Part shown: positions 18,046-25,534 of the stretch, in pieces | Layout: each line of letters opens with the position of its first letter | Position numbering within the stretch: the first letter of the stretch is position 1 | Assembly (NCBI RefSeq): GCF_002368335.1 | Contig: NZ_AP018288.1 | Coordinates: 2,863,039 to 2,927,038 of the forward strand | Origin: Nostoc sp. NIES-4103 | GTDB lineage: Bacteria > Cyanobacteriota > Cyanobacteriia > Cyanobacteriales > Nostocaceae | Direction: 5' to 3' | Length of the DNA stretch: 64,000 nucleotides | Made by a program: the position numbers and the translations under genes | The notes under the pieces: generated by a model | Database searches by the model: none | Seen by the model: only the letters and a program-made list of their open reading frames with translations | Told to the model about the DNA's origin: nothing

Positions 18046-20487
18046 CTATTTATGAAGAATTGTATGCAAAACTCTCAATAGTTGCTGTACTGTGAAAGGC
18101 TTGGGTAAAAAGGTTGTGTGCATAGATGCTTTAGCGATCGCATACTGCTCGCTTGTTACTAGTCCGCTGACAGCAATTATGGCAAGTTGCGGGTTGATAT
18201 TTTGCAATGTGCCAATAATGGTTGCTCCATCTATATCTGGCATCACCATATCGAGAATCACGGCACTAATTTGATCTTGATGTTGGCTGTAAAGTGCGAT
18301 CGCTTCTGTACCATTATTAGCACTAATGGTTTTGTAATTATAATTTTCTAAAGAGGTAGTGGTAATCTCTCGAATAGCAGCTTCGTCATCAATTACTAAA
18401 ATCCATTCTCCGTTCCCGGCTGGTATTTCTATATTTTCTAATGACTGGATTACTTCTGTATTCTGGGCTGGTAGATATACTTTAAATGTTGTGCCTTTAC
18501 CTACCCTACTTGATACGGTGATCAAACCACCATGGGCTTTGACAATTCCTAGGGCTGTTGATAGACCCAACCCTGTACCATTACTCAATTGTTTGGTGGT
18601 GAAAAATGGTTCAAAAATTCTATCTAATAATTCACTCTCGATGCCTAATCCTGTATCACTGATAGTGAGAACAATGTAACTACCCACTTTGGCATCAAGG
18701 TGCATCATGGCATAGTTTTGATCAATGAAAATATTCTCGGCAGTGATTGTGAGTTTTCCACCTTCTGGCATAGCATCACGAGCATTCAGACACAAATTCA
18801 TCAGTACCTGATACAGTTGGGTACTATCAGCACGCACAGGTAACAAGCCTGGCTGAATTTTTGTAGCGATCGCAATTGATTTGGGAAATGTTTGTTGGAC
18901 AGTTTGCTGCATTTCTAAAATCAAATGCTTGACCTGAATCACGCTACCAAAAGGTGCAGTGCCTTGTCCAGTGACACCGCTTTCAACTCCCCGCACAAAG
19001 GTTAGCACTTGTTTAACTAAGTTAGCACCACGTTTAGCATTGCTTTCTACTATTGATAGTATTTGCTGAGTGTTGCCATCGCCACATTTATTTTTGAGTA
19101 GTTGCACTGACATAATAATTGGTGACAAGACATTATTTAAATCATGAGCAATGCCACTCGCAAGAGTACCAATACTTTCAAGCCTTTGCGCCCGTAAAAA
19201 TTGCTTTTGGAGTTGTTTTTTCTGAGTAATATCTGTGTCTACAACTAAAATTGATTTAGTTGGGGAATGTTCATCATGTATTAATGTCCAGCGACTTGCG
19301 ACTGTGATTTCTTGACCAGATTTATTAATTTTTTGTAATTCTCCTTGCCAAAAACCATCTTTTAAAAGAGTGTTGTAGATTTCTTGATGTTGCGGCAAAG
19401 ATTCGCTGTATAACAACTGATCAACATTTTGATTGATAGCTTCAGTTTTATTCCAACCGTAAAGATTTTCGGCGCTTTTATTCCAATATAAAATCTTGTG
19501 AGACAAATCTTGTACAAAAATGGCATCTGTGGTGATATCCAGCAATGCGGCTTGTTCTTTGATTTGTTGTTGTGCTTGTCTGCGTTGAGTGATATCTTCA
19601 ACTATGTAGGCAAATTGCGATCGCTGACCAAAGCTAGGAGCGATCGCTGTTACTGTTGCAAAAAGCCAGATTTTACCTTGGGAAGTATCGTAAGAATATT
19701 CAAACTTTACGGGTGATTGGCTGCTTTCTGCTTGACGGAAGTAATGAATCCACTCAGTCACATGCTGGTGTGTCGCACCCATTTCTCGTGCGAGACGATT
19801 TTGCATTGCTTGTGGGGTAAGTCCAAAAAATTTAGCCGTGGCGAGGTTATCAGTAATATGCAAGATGTCATTATCGACTAGTTCCACAATTCCCATCATC
19901 ATCGGCGCATTGTTAAAGAAACTGTGGAGGATAGACTCGCTTTGTTTTAATGCTTTTTGTGTCTGTTGATACTCAGCTTTGATACTTGCCAGTTCCCCTA
20001 AATTCCTGCGGATTTCTAGTTGTTTGAGTACCAAACGAGCAAGTGCTTGCAGTGCTTCCACCTGTTTTTCACTGATTTGGCGTGGTACGGTGTCTGCTAC
20101 ACACAAAGTCCCGATGGCTTCCCCTCCTGGTACGATCAAAGGTACGCCAGCATAAAATCTTACATACGGTTCTGCGGTTACTACTACTTCTGTGACAAAC
20201 TGCTCATCAGCCAAGGTATCCGGAATAATCAAAGTCTGTTTTTGCTGGATGCAAAAACGACACAAACCGATGCCTATGGGCATTTCTTGGATATCCAACC
20301 CCACTTTAGCTTTGAACCACTGACGGTTAGCATCAATTAAATTAATTATGGCTATTGGTGTGTCACACATCTGCGCGGCTAAGGACGCCAGATCGTCAAA
20401 TGCTTGTTCTGGTGCAGTGTCAAGAATATTATACCGATAGAGAGCCTCAAGCCTTGCTGCTTCATGGTTACACACTGAAGATTGCAT
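18046..20487 (-). CDS. Hybrid histidine kinase GAF-PAS-PAS-HK-REC
   Basis: An 813-residue soluble hybrid kinase. Residues 15-165 form a GAF domain of the FYAGVPL...IGTLCVADTVPR type. It has no DXCF pair and is probably not a bilin GAF. A PAS domain follows at 185-305 and a second PAS at 312-425. The phospho-acceptor is H448 (ASGIAHDLNNVLSP), then the ATPase (NLCLNARDAMPEGG, GTGLGLSTALG) and a C-terminal receiver with LDMVMPDIDG. Residues 309 onward align almost continuously with residues 134 onward of the kinase at 13366-15258. It is the first gene of the minus-strand signalling cluster. Confidence 0.93.
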   Translation of the reverse strand: MQSSVCNHEAARLEALYRYNILDTAPEQAFDDLASLAAQMCDTPIAIINLIDANRQWFKAKVGLDIQEMPIGIGLCRFCIQQKQTLIIPDTLADEQFVTEVVVTAEPYVRFYAGVPLIVPGGEAIGTLCVADTVPRQISEKQVEALQALARLVLKQLEIRRNLGELASIKAEYQQTQKALKQSESILHSFFNNAPMMMGIVELVDNDILHITDNLATAKFFGLTPQAMQNRLAREMGATHQHVTEWIHYFRQAESSQSPVKFEYSYDTSQGKIWLFATVTAIAPSFGQRSQFAYIVEDITQRRQAQQQIKEQAALLDITTDAIFVQDLSHKILYWNKSAENLYGWNKTEAINQNVDQLLYSESLPQHQEIYNTLLKDGFWQGELQKINKSGQEITVASRWTLIHDEHSPTKSILVVDTDITQKKQLQKQFLRAQRLESIGTLASGIAHDLNNVLSPIIMSVQLLKNKCGDGNTQQILSIVESNAKRGANLVKQVLTFVRGVESGVTGQGTAPFGSVIQVKHLILEMQQTVQQTFPKSIAIATKIQPGLLPVRADSTQLYQVLMNLCLNARDAMPEGGKLTITAENIFIDQNYAMMHLDAKVGSYIVLTISDTGLGIESELLDRIFEPFFTTKQLSNGTGLGLSTALGIVKAHGGLITVSSRVGKGTTFKVYLPAQNTEVIQSLENIEIPAGNGEWILVIDDEAAIREITTTSLENYNYKTISANNGTEAIALYSQHQDQISAVILDMVMPDIDGATIIGTLQNINPQLAIIAVSGLVTSEQYAIAKASMHTTFLPKPFTVQQLLRVLHTILHK

Positions 20488-21029
20488 TAAGTTTTTCCTA
20501 AAATTACTGAATTACAACTTGCCCTCGTGTCGCTTACAGTTTTCTCAATCCATTAAGCAGGGAAGGTATAAGAGTCGTAGCACTTCTGCGCTATCTGCTA
20601 TGAGTCTGGTTGCAAGTGCCATACACATCTACTAGTTGGTAGTTTAAGTGGTAAATGCTTCCTGATTAACTCAGCTTTTTCTGCCCTTGTTGAGCAAGTT
20701 ATGCTCGAAATTATCTAAAGTATTAGCAGCTAAGTTTGAATATTCTCATTATAGTAATATGTCTTGGGGAGGATGACAGGAAAATTAGCTTTTTAAATGA
20801 ATTTATTACTAGTACACATAAATTATGTCATTATTAATACTTTAATCTCAGTAAATAAATTGCTTTCACTAGATGAATAGCTGAGCATAGTTGATTATAA
20901 ATTTTAACAACTTTGTATAAAATTAAAGGTAATGATGGCTGATGACTGTGAACAGGAAGCTAGTAGTCCAAAGTAGAGACGATTCGCCGAATCGTCTCTA
21001 CAATTACGAATTAGCAATTACGAATTACA
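20488..21029. other. Divergent spacer with a hairpin before moaE
   Basis: About 540 bases lie between the kinase gene and moaE. Most is A+T-rich with no ORF. At 20973-21001 there is a strong hairpin with a 14-bp stem around a single base (GTAGAGACGATTCG and complement), then ACGAATT-type repeats up to the moaE ATG. The kinase promoter must lie in the left half. Confidence 0.6.
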
Positions 21030-21515
21030 ATGACAACTACACTTACCTCTGCGATTAAACCAAAAGCCGAAGATAGTTTTGCCATTACCTTTGCGCCATT
21101 ATTTATTGAAGAAATTTATGCTAAAGCCGACGATCCGGCGAATGGGGCGGTGGTGGTGATGAGTGGAATGGTTCGCAATAATACTGATGGGCAACCTGTG
21201 GTTTCTCTAGAATATCAAGCCTATGAACCAATGGCATTGCGAGTGTTTTATCAAATTGCCGCTGATATTCGCTCTTTTTGGCCTGATGTGAAACGGGTAG
21301 TGATTCATCACCGTATTGGGCATTTACAAGTTGGAGAAATCAGCGTTTTAGTGGCTATTGGTTGTCCGCATCGCCGCGAGGCCTTTGAAGCTTGTCAGTA
21401 TGCTATTGATACCCTCAAACATAATGCCCCTATTTGGAAAAAAGAACATTGGGCTGATGGTTCTAGCAGCTGGGTGAGTATTGGTGCTTGTGAACAATCA
21501 ACAGAAAGTTGTTAA
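21030..21515 (+). CDS. moaE: Molybdopterin synthase catalytic subunit MoaE
   Basis: A 161-residue protein that, with MoaD, converts cyclic pyranopterin phosphate to molybdopterin. Signature segments are GAVVVMSGMVRNNTDGQPVV, LEYQAYEPMA, VVIHHRIGHLQVGEISVLVAIGCPHR and the end IWKKEHWADGSSSW. The lysines of KKEHW belong to the active site. The C-terminal tail is slightly extended. No moaD or other molybdenum cofactor genes are adjacent. The last 63 bases or so of its conserved region reappear right after the stop codon. Confidence 0.95.
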   Translation: MTTTLTSAIKPKAEDSFAITFAPLFIEEIYAKADDPANGAVVVMSGMVRNNTDGQPVVSLEYQAYEPMALRVFYQIAADIRSFWPDVKRVVIHHRIGHLQVGEISVLVAIGCPHRREAFEACQYAIDTLKHNAPIWKKEHWADGSSSWVSIGACEQSTESC

Positions 21516-21866
21516 ATTGACACGCTCAAACATAATGCCCCTATTTAGAAAAAAGAACATTGGGCTAATGGTTCTAGTTGGCGGATAACTGTTATAAACC
21601 AGCAAAATCTTACGGAAGATGACCAAGAGGTGATTATGAACTTATCCCAAGCTTATTTAGAATGGCGAGAAGCTACCTTACAAGAAGGAGTCCAAGAAGG
21701 ACAGCGCCAAGTGGTAGAAAACTTGTTGCGTGTCCGGTTTGGTTCGCTGGATGAGGAATTAGAACGAATCATTGAGCCTTTGCTACAGTTACCACCGCAA
21801 GAGTACAGCCGTTTGTTACTCGAATTATCCCCTGAAGAATTGTTGACAAGATTTAGCGGTGGTTGA
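21516..21866 (+). pseudogene. Partial moaE copy joined to a DUF4351-like C-terminal fragment
   Basis: Bases 21516-21578 repeat moaE 21405-21467 at an offset of exactly 111 bases, so the frame is kept; the Trp codon of PIWKK is TAG here. Reading on without a stop, the frame becomes SSWRITVINQQNLTEDDQ and then MNLSQAYLEWREATLQEG, continuing to a 76-residue segment from the ATG at 21636. That segment looks like the C-terminal tail of the Rpn/DUF4351 nuclease-related proteins common in cyanobacteria. The N-terminal nuclease domain is missing. The remnant is probably non-functional, though the small ORF could still be translated. Confidence 0.65.
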
Positions 21867-21883
21867 ATTGAATTCTGCTTAAA

Positions 21884-22219
21884 TTATGCCACAGCAAATC
21901 CTGTGTATGGTCGAACATCTGGCTCATGAAATCCTAAAACAATATCCTCTTTTGGAATACCAGCTTGGACTAATTCATTGGCTATACCGTCTTCTGTCCC
22001 GTCTCGTTGCACCCAAACTTTACCATTAGTAATGCTGACATGAATTAGACAACCATGAATGCGTCCTTGCTTACCCCAACCAAAAGAAACAATTATATAT
22101 TGGTCTGTTTCATCGTCAAAAGCAGCTTGATTTTCAATATCTGCATTTGCATAAGAGATATTGATATATTGCCCTAAAACATCTCGAATAATTTGACGAT
22201 ATTTATCTAATTTATCCAT
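21884..22219 (-). CDS. xisI: XisI family protein
   Basis: A 111-residue protein of the XisI family, first known from control of fdxN-element excision in heterocysts of Anabaena. It shows the typical MDKLDKYRQIIRDVLGQY start, then FGWGKQGRIHGCLIHV and WVQRDGTEDGIA, and ends PDVRPYTGFAVA. Its ATG overlaps the xisH stop codon (TAATG), so the pair is a translationally coupled operon. Many heterocystous genomes hold numerous xisHI copies away from nif genes, and none of the fdxN element is visible here, so the real role of this copy is unknown. Confidence 0.9.
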   Translation of the reverse strand: MDKLDKYRQIIRDVLGQYINISYANADIENQAAFDDETDQYIIVSFGWGKQGRIHGCLIHVSITNGKVWVQRDGTEDGIANELVQAGIPKEDIVLGFHEPDVRPYTGFAVA

Positions 22220-22623
22220 TACAAAATCACCTCATATTTTGGCTCAAAAATAACTAATTGAATTAGTTTTTTGTTTAATAAAGCTTTCCCAATCGCTTCT
22301 TCAAACAATTCAGAATAAACATTTTGACGGATAGCCAAATATAATTCTCTATCTGGTTCTATTAATTCCAGAGAATTTTGATAAATCACATATTGTCCTA
22401 CAGCATTCTTCCAATCTTCAATTTCCGACGCACCTACAAAGCTTTTAATTTCAACAGCAATTTTACGTCCTTGTTTTTCCGCAGCTAAAATTTTTTCTGC
22501 ACCTAAATCAACAAACAAATCTTTCCTACCAACCCTGAGTGTCAGTGGGTCGTGGGTAATTATCCACTGGTCTTTAATTAAGGCATTTTTCACACTATCG
22601 TGATAGATATCTTTTGCTGGCAC
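22219..22623 (-). CDS. xisH: XisH family protein (PD-(D/E)XK fold)
   Basis: A 134-residue protein. The GTG at 22623 is chosen because it gives the usual XisH start (M)PAKDIYHDSVK; a TTG seven codons upstream is in frame. DLFVDLGAEKILAAEK and IAVEIKSFVG give the D...ExK nuclease-like core, followed by a QYVIYQNSL helix. XisH is annotated as an excision control factor of the fdxN element, but its fold is that of endonucleases. It is coupled to xisI and divergent from another PD-(D/E)XK gene 75 bases away. Confidence 0.9.
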   Translation of the reverse strand: MPAKDIYHDSVKNALIKDQWIITHDPLTLRVGRKDLFVDLGAEKILAAEKQGRKIAVEIKSFVGASEIEDWKNAVGQYVIYQNSLELIEPDRELYLAIRQNVYSELFEEAIGKALLNKKLIQLVIFEPKYEVIL

Positions 22624-22698
22624 TCTAGATTCTTCAGCAGTCAATGATTACACTATTTAGTATATCTCTATTTTTATCTTGGATGCACATTAGTCTGT

Positions 22699-23901
22699 AT
22701 GCTATGCTGGACGCTTTCAAGTATGGAGGATACAGGCTTGTCAGATAGCTTATTTAGTGCATTGCGTAAATATCCCAAAAGCCAAGAACTTGATCCAATT
22801 GAGAATTTTATTACGGAAGGTTTTGCTTGGCTTCTGAGGAATAAACAGGTGTTGGCTCGTGATTTTGTAGATTATCTCAATCAAAAATTACCAGAACCTC
22901 TTCCTTTAACTCATCTACTACCAGAGTGGAAAACTCAACATACCTTCCTTGGTGGACAAATAGATATGTTGGCAGATTTTGGACAATTTGCTTTGATATT
23001 TGAACATAAGATATGGACATACTTAAGTCCTGGTCAATTAGATAAATATCGTAAATATGCAGAAACTAACTTGAAATTTTCACAAGGATATAAGTTAATT
23101 TTGATTACTGGATTAACTCGACAGCACGAACAAAAGCCTGATTTAGCTTTGACTTGGAGTGATATATATAAGTTTTTGAGAAATTGGTTAGAGACAAAAT
23201 CAGATGATAGTCTAGTCCGTGATTTTATAGATATGCTGGCTGAGGAAAATTTAGGCCCAGCAGCACCAGTTTCTTATGAAAGTATAGTTTCTTATTTTCC
23301 TGTTCAATCACTAGAGTATAACCTCAAAAATATAACTTTACGTGCTGCTGAAGCAGATTGGAGTTGGGTATCAGAAAGAATTGGATTTCATAAAGATGTT
23401 CCTATTCCCTCTAATTCGGTTAAATATGAAAAGGAGTACGGACGATTAGGGATAAATGTTTCAACTAGTTGGTTTCCAGCTATATTCATTGGCACTGTTT
23501 TAAATAGTTATCCCTACAAAGTGCAACCTTCAAATTACCATCTGGGGCCAGATTTTTCTCTGATTCTAGGTTTTGATATCAATAAATTAGAAAAATTTGA
23601 AGCAGATTTTTTTAATTCTGAGGAATATACTAAATTACGCTCAAGATTAAAACAAAATTCTGGTACATGGAATTTTCAGGATCAAAGATTTGAAGTACCA
23701 AAACCAAATCGTTGGCATCCTCTTCATTTAAGGAAACCTTTAGCTGAAGTCTTACGAGGTACTATAACCTTTGAAGAGCAAGTTGATAGATTTATCTTAC
23801 AGGGTCGTGAAGTTATTGAATTACTGCTTGCTGGTGGGGAATTAGAAGCTTTAACAAATCGACTTCATCCTATTGCCAGAAATAGTATGTCTTCTGTTTA
23901 A
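22699..23901 (+). CDS. PD-(D/E)XK nuclease family protein
   Basis: A 400-residue protein. The N-terminal third carries the nuclease core: IENFITEGFAWLLRN (helix with an acidic residue), then GGQIDMLADF with D89, and ALIFEHKIW with E102-x-K104, followed by QLDKYRKYAE. This matches the PDDEXK_4-like group of uncharacterised nucleases often found in defence or mobile regions. The C-terminal 200 residues have no recognised domain and may bind a partner or DNA. Start is the ATG at 22699; an ATG at 22723 is also possible. It is divergently arranged with xisHI. No toxin, helicase or methylase gene is directly beside it. Confidence 0.8.
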   Translation: MLCWTLSSMEDTGLSDSLFSALRKYPKSQELDPIENFITEGFAWLLRNKQVLARDFVDYLNQKLPEPLPLTHLLPEWKTQHTFLGGQIDMLADFGQFALIFEHKIWTYLSPGQLDKYRKYAETNLKFSQGYKLILITGLTRQHEQKPDLALTWSDIYKFLRNWLETKSDDSLVRDFIDMLAEENLGPAAPVSYESIVSYFPVQSLEYNLKNITLRAAEADWSWVSERIGFHKDVPIPSNSVKYEKEYGRLGINVSTSWFPAIFIGTVLNSYPYKVQPSNYHLGPDFSLILGFDINKLEKFEADFFNSEEYTKLRSRLKQNSGTWNFQDQRFEVPKPNRWHPLHLRKPLAEVLRGTITFEEQVDRFILQGREVIELLLAGGELEALTNRLHPIARNSMSSV

Positions 23902-24301
23902 TAATTTTTTGTAAAGCGATTACAGATATAGTAGCGATCGCCCAATTTTACCAAAAACAACGAAAGGGTAGGGTAGTTATACCGTTTCTTGATGAAGCTG
24001 CAATATATTTTTACCCCCGGCTAACGCCGTCCCCCCTTACCAAGGGGGGACTACAGGGGGGTTCATAAGGCGCATCTTCATGCAGAATTGGTATTAGTAA
24101 TTCACGCTTAACAGTCATCAGTCATCAACTTTAAGCAATTATTTTGATTTCTGGGAGTTCCCCACTCACCAATTGCTAATTTTGTTGCAATTCTTTACAC
24201 AAATGGGGGCGTTCTATTGCAGTTTGTAACTCTTTTGTGTAACCCCAAGGAATATTCCTTTAGACTGAATCACAATATGAAAAACATGGGGATAAACACA
24301 A
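23902..24301. other. Spacer with a G+C-rich hairpin repeat
   Basis: Around 24013-24064 there is a hairpin made from CCCCCCTTACC and its complement AAGGGGGGA, flanked by imperfect complementary arms (CGTTTCTTGATGAAG / CTTCATGCAGAATTGG). Smaller repeats follow. No ORF is supported. The element is of the same style as the other inverted-repeat elements in this window. Confidence 0.5.
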
Positions 24302-24622
24302 ATGCATTCGGTAAACTTATTGTGTCATGAGGTTGTCGTTGCTGTATCTTTCGTTGCTTGTATTGTCGGTCTAGTATTATTGTGGGACACCAAGAAGCCA
24401 AAAAATAATATAGAAGAAACAGAGGAAATTCTGTTTAGAATGAGCTTTTCTTACTGGCTAGTTTACTGTGTTGCCTTTGGCATCGAAAAGATAGTTTTAC
24501 CAGATTGGGAAACTGTACTGATAACTCTGAAAATCACTACCGCATTATCATATTTTTTAACTTTTTCTTGTATTCTGAGTTTGCCACTACATAAATTTGC
24601 AGTACACCAAGTTGAAGAGTAG
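24302..24622 (+). CDS. Small membrane protein, unknown
   Basis: A 106-residue protein with three predicted membrane helices (about residues 9-27, 48-64 and 73-95). A basic-acidic loop (WDTKKPKNNIEETEEI) separates the first two. No motif indicates a function. Transcribed alone, convergent with the DUF2103-clpS pair. Confidence 0.6.
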   Translation: MHSVNLLCHEVVVAVSFVACIVGLVLLWDTKKPKNNIEETEEILFRMSFSYWLVYCVAFGIEKIVLPDWETVLITLKITTALSYFLTFSCILSLPLHKFAVHQVEE

Positions 24623-24690
24623 TCAATGGTCAATGGTCATTTGTTATTAGCTTTACACAAAGGACAAGTGACAAATGACAAATGACAAAG

Positions 24691-25014
24691 TTAATTTTTC
24701 ATGGCGATCGCGATCGCATCTTCAAATTTATCCTGATCCAAAGTGGTCAGGATAAACACTTCTTGTACTGTTTTACCATGTCGGGCAATCACTTTATAAC
24801 CACCGCGAATCGGTACAGAGACACGCAATTGCATTTTTGGAGAATGACCTTTCACCCGTCCAATGACTCCAGGCGTGACAGTTTGAATCCCATCTTGTTG
24901 ACAGAGACGTTCTAAAATGGGGATGAGGCCAGAAATATGTGTGGAATGATTCCAGACTAGTCTGCCATCTTTGCGAGCAGCTGATGAGATAGATTCTACT
25001 TTGGGTTTGCCCAT
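24691..25014 (-). CDS. DUF2103 protein
   Basis: A 107-residue conserved protein of the DUF2103 group, described in databases as a predicted metal-binding family. It has RLVWNHSTHISGLIPILERL near residues 18-37, TPGVIGRVKGHSP and a strand-rich second half. The two histidines of NHSTH could be ligands. It starts five bases after the clpS stop codon, so both form an operon; a link to N-degron proteolysis is suggested by position only. Confidence 0.75.
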   Translation of the reverse strand: MGKPKVESISSAARKDGRLVWNHSTHISGLIPILERLCQQDGIQTVTPGVIGRVKGHSPKMQLRVSVPIRGGYKVIARHGKTVQEVFILTTLDQDKFEDAIAIAMKN

Positions 25015-25019
25015 GATGA

Positions 25020-25346
25020 TTAAGCTGCTTCTAGAGGAGCCATAGTCAAGCCAGCACGACGTAACTGTTGGTGATACAGTTCAGCTGGTTCTTGGGGGCC
25101 TACCCAGACGATCGCTTGCCCTTCATAGTGTACCTGATTGGTCAACTCCCAAGCGCGATCGCTGGTCATGCCTGGAATATACTTGGTTAAACATTCAGCC
25201 ACATGTTGAAAAGTATTGAAGTCATCATTGAGAACAATGACTTTATAATTCGGATAAGTCTTGCGGGTAACTTGATTAGACCGTTCAGGAGCTACAGTTG
25301 GTGCTGTACCCATTCCATAAACAGCTGCTGAAAGTCTTGTAACCAT
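25020..25346 (-). CDS. clpS: ClpS adaptor protein
   Basis: A 108-residue protein that delivers N-degron substrates to the ClpAP/ClpCP protease. VIVLNDDFNTFQHV carries the substrate-binding Asn-Asp-Asp, and VHYEGQAIVWVG the conserved His. The N-terminal tail of about 30 residues is longer than usual. Start is the ATG at 25346; a TTG five codons earlier is ignored. The C-terminus LTMAPLEAA is extended and less conserved. Cyanobacteria usually have two ClpS paralogues; I cannot say which this is. Confidence 0.92.
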   Translation of the reverse strand: MVTRLSAAVYGMGTAPTVAPERSNQVTRKTYPNYKVIVLNDDFNTFQHVAECLTKYIPGMTSDRAWELTNQVHYEGQAIVWVGPQEPAELYHQQLRRAGLTMAPLEAA

Positions 25347-25534
25347 AAAACACTTAACCAACAGAATTTTACAAAACTACATTATAAATAACTAGTTTAG
25401 TCTATAGTTGGGGACTGGGGACTGGGGACTAGGGACTAGGAAATAGTATAGTTTATCAAAAAGTGTTTTTCTTCCCAATCCCCAATACCCAATACCCAAT
25501 CCCCAATCCCCAATCCCCAATACCAGCGTAGCGC

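Noticed and set aside
18046..20487. Second bilin-binding GAF in the 813-residue kinase
   Set aside because: Its GAF belongs to the FYAGVPL/IGTLCV type and lacks the paired cysteines and the PRxW motif of cyanobacteriochromes.
21884..22623. Membership of a nif/fdxN excision element
   Set aside because: No nif, fdxN or xisF-type recombinase gene is in the window, so the XisHI label does not imply such an element here.
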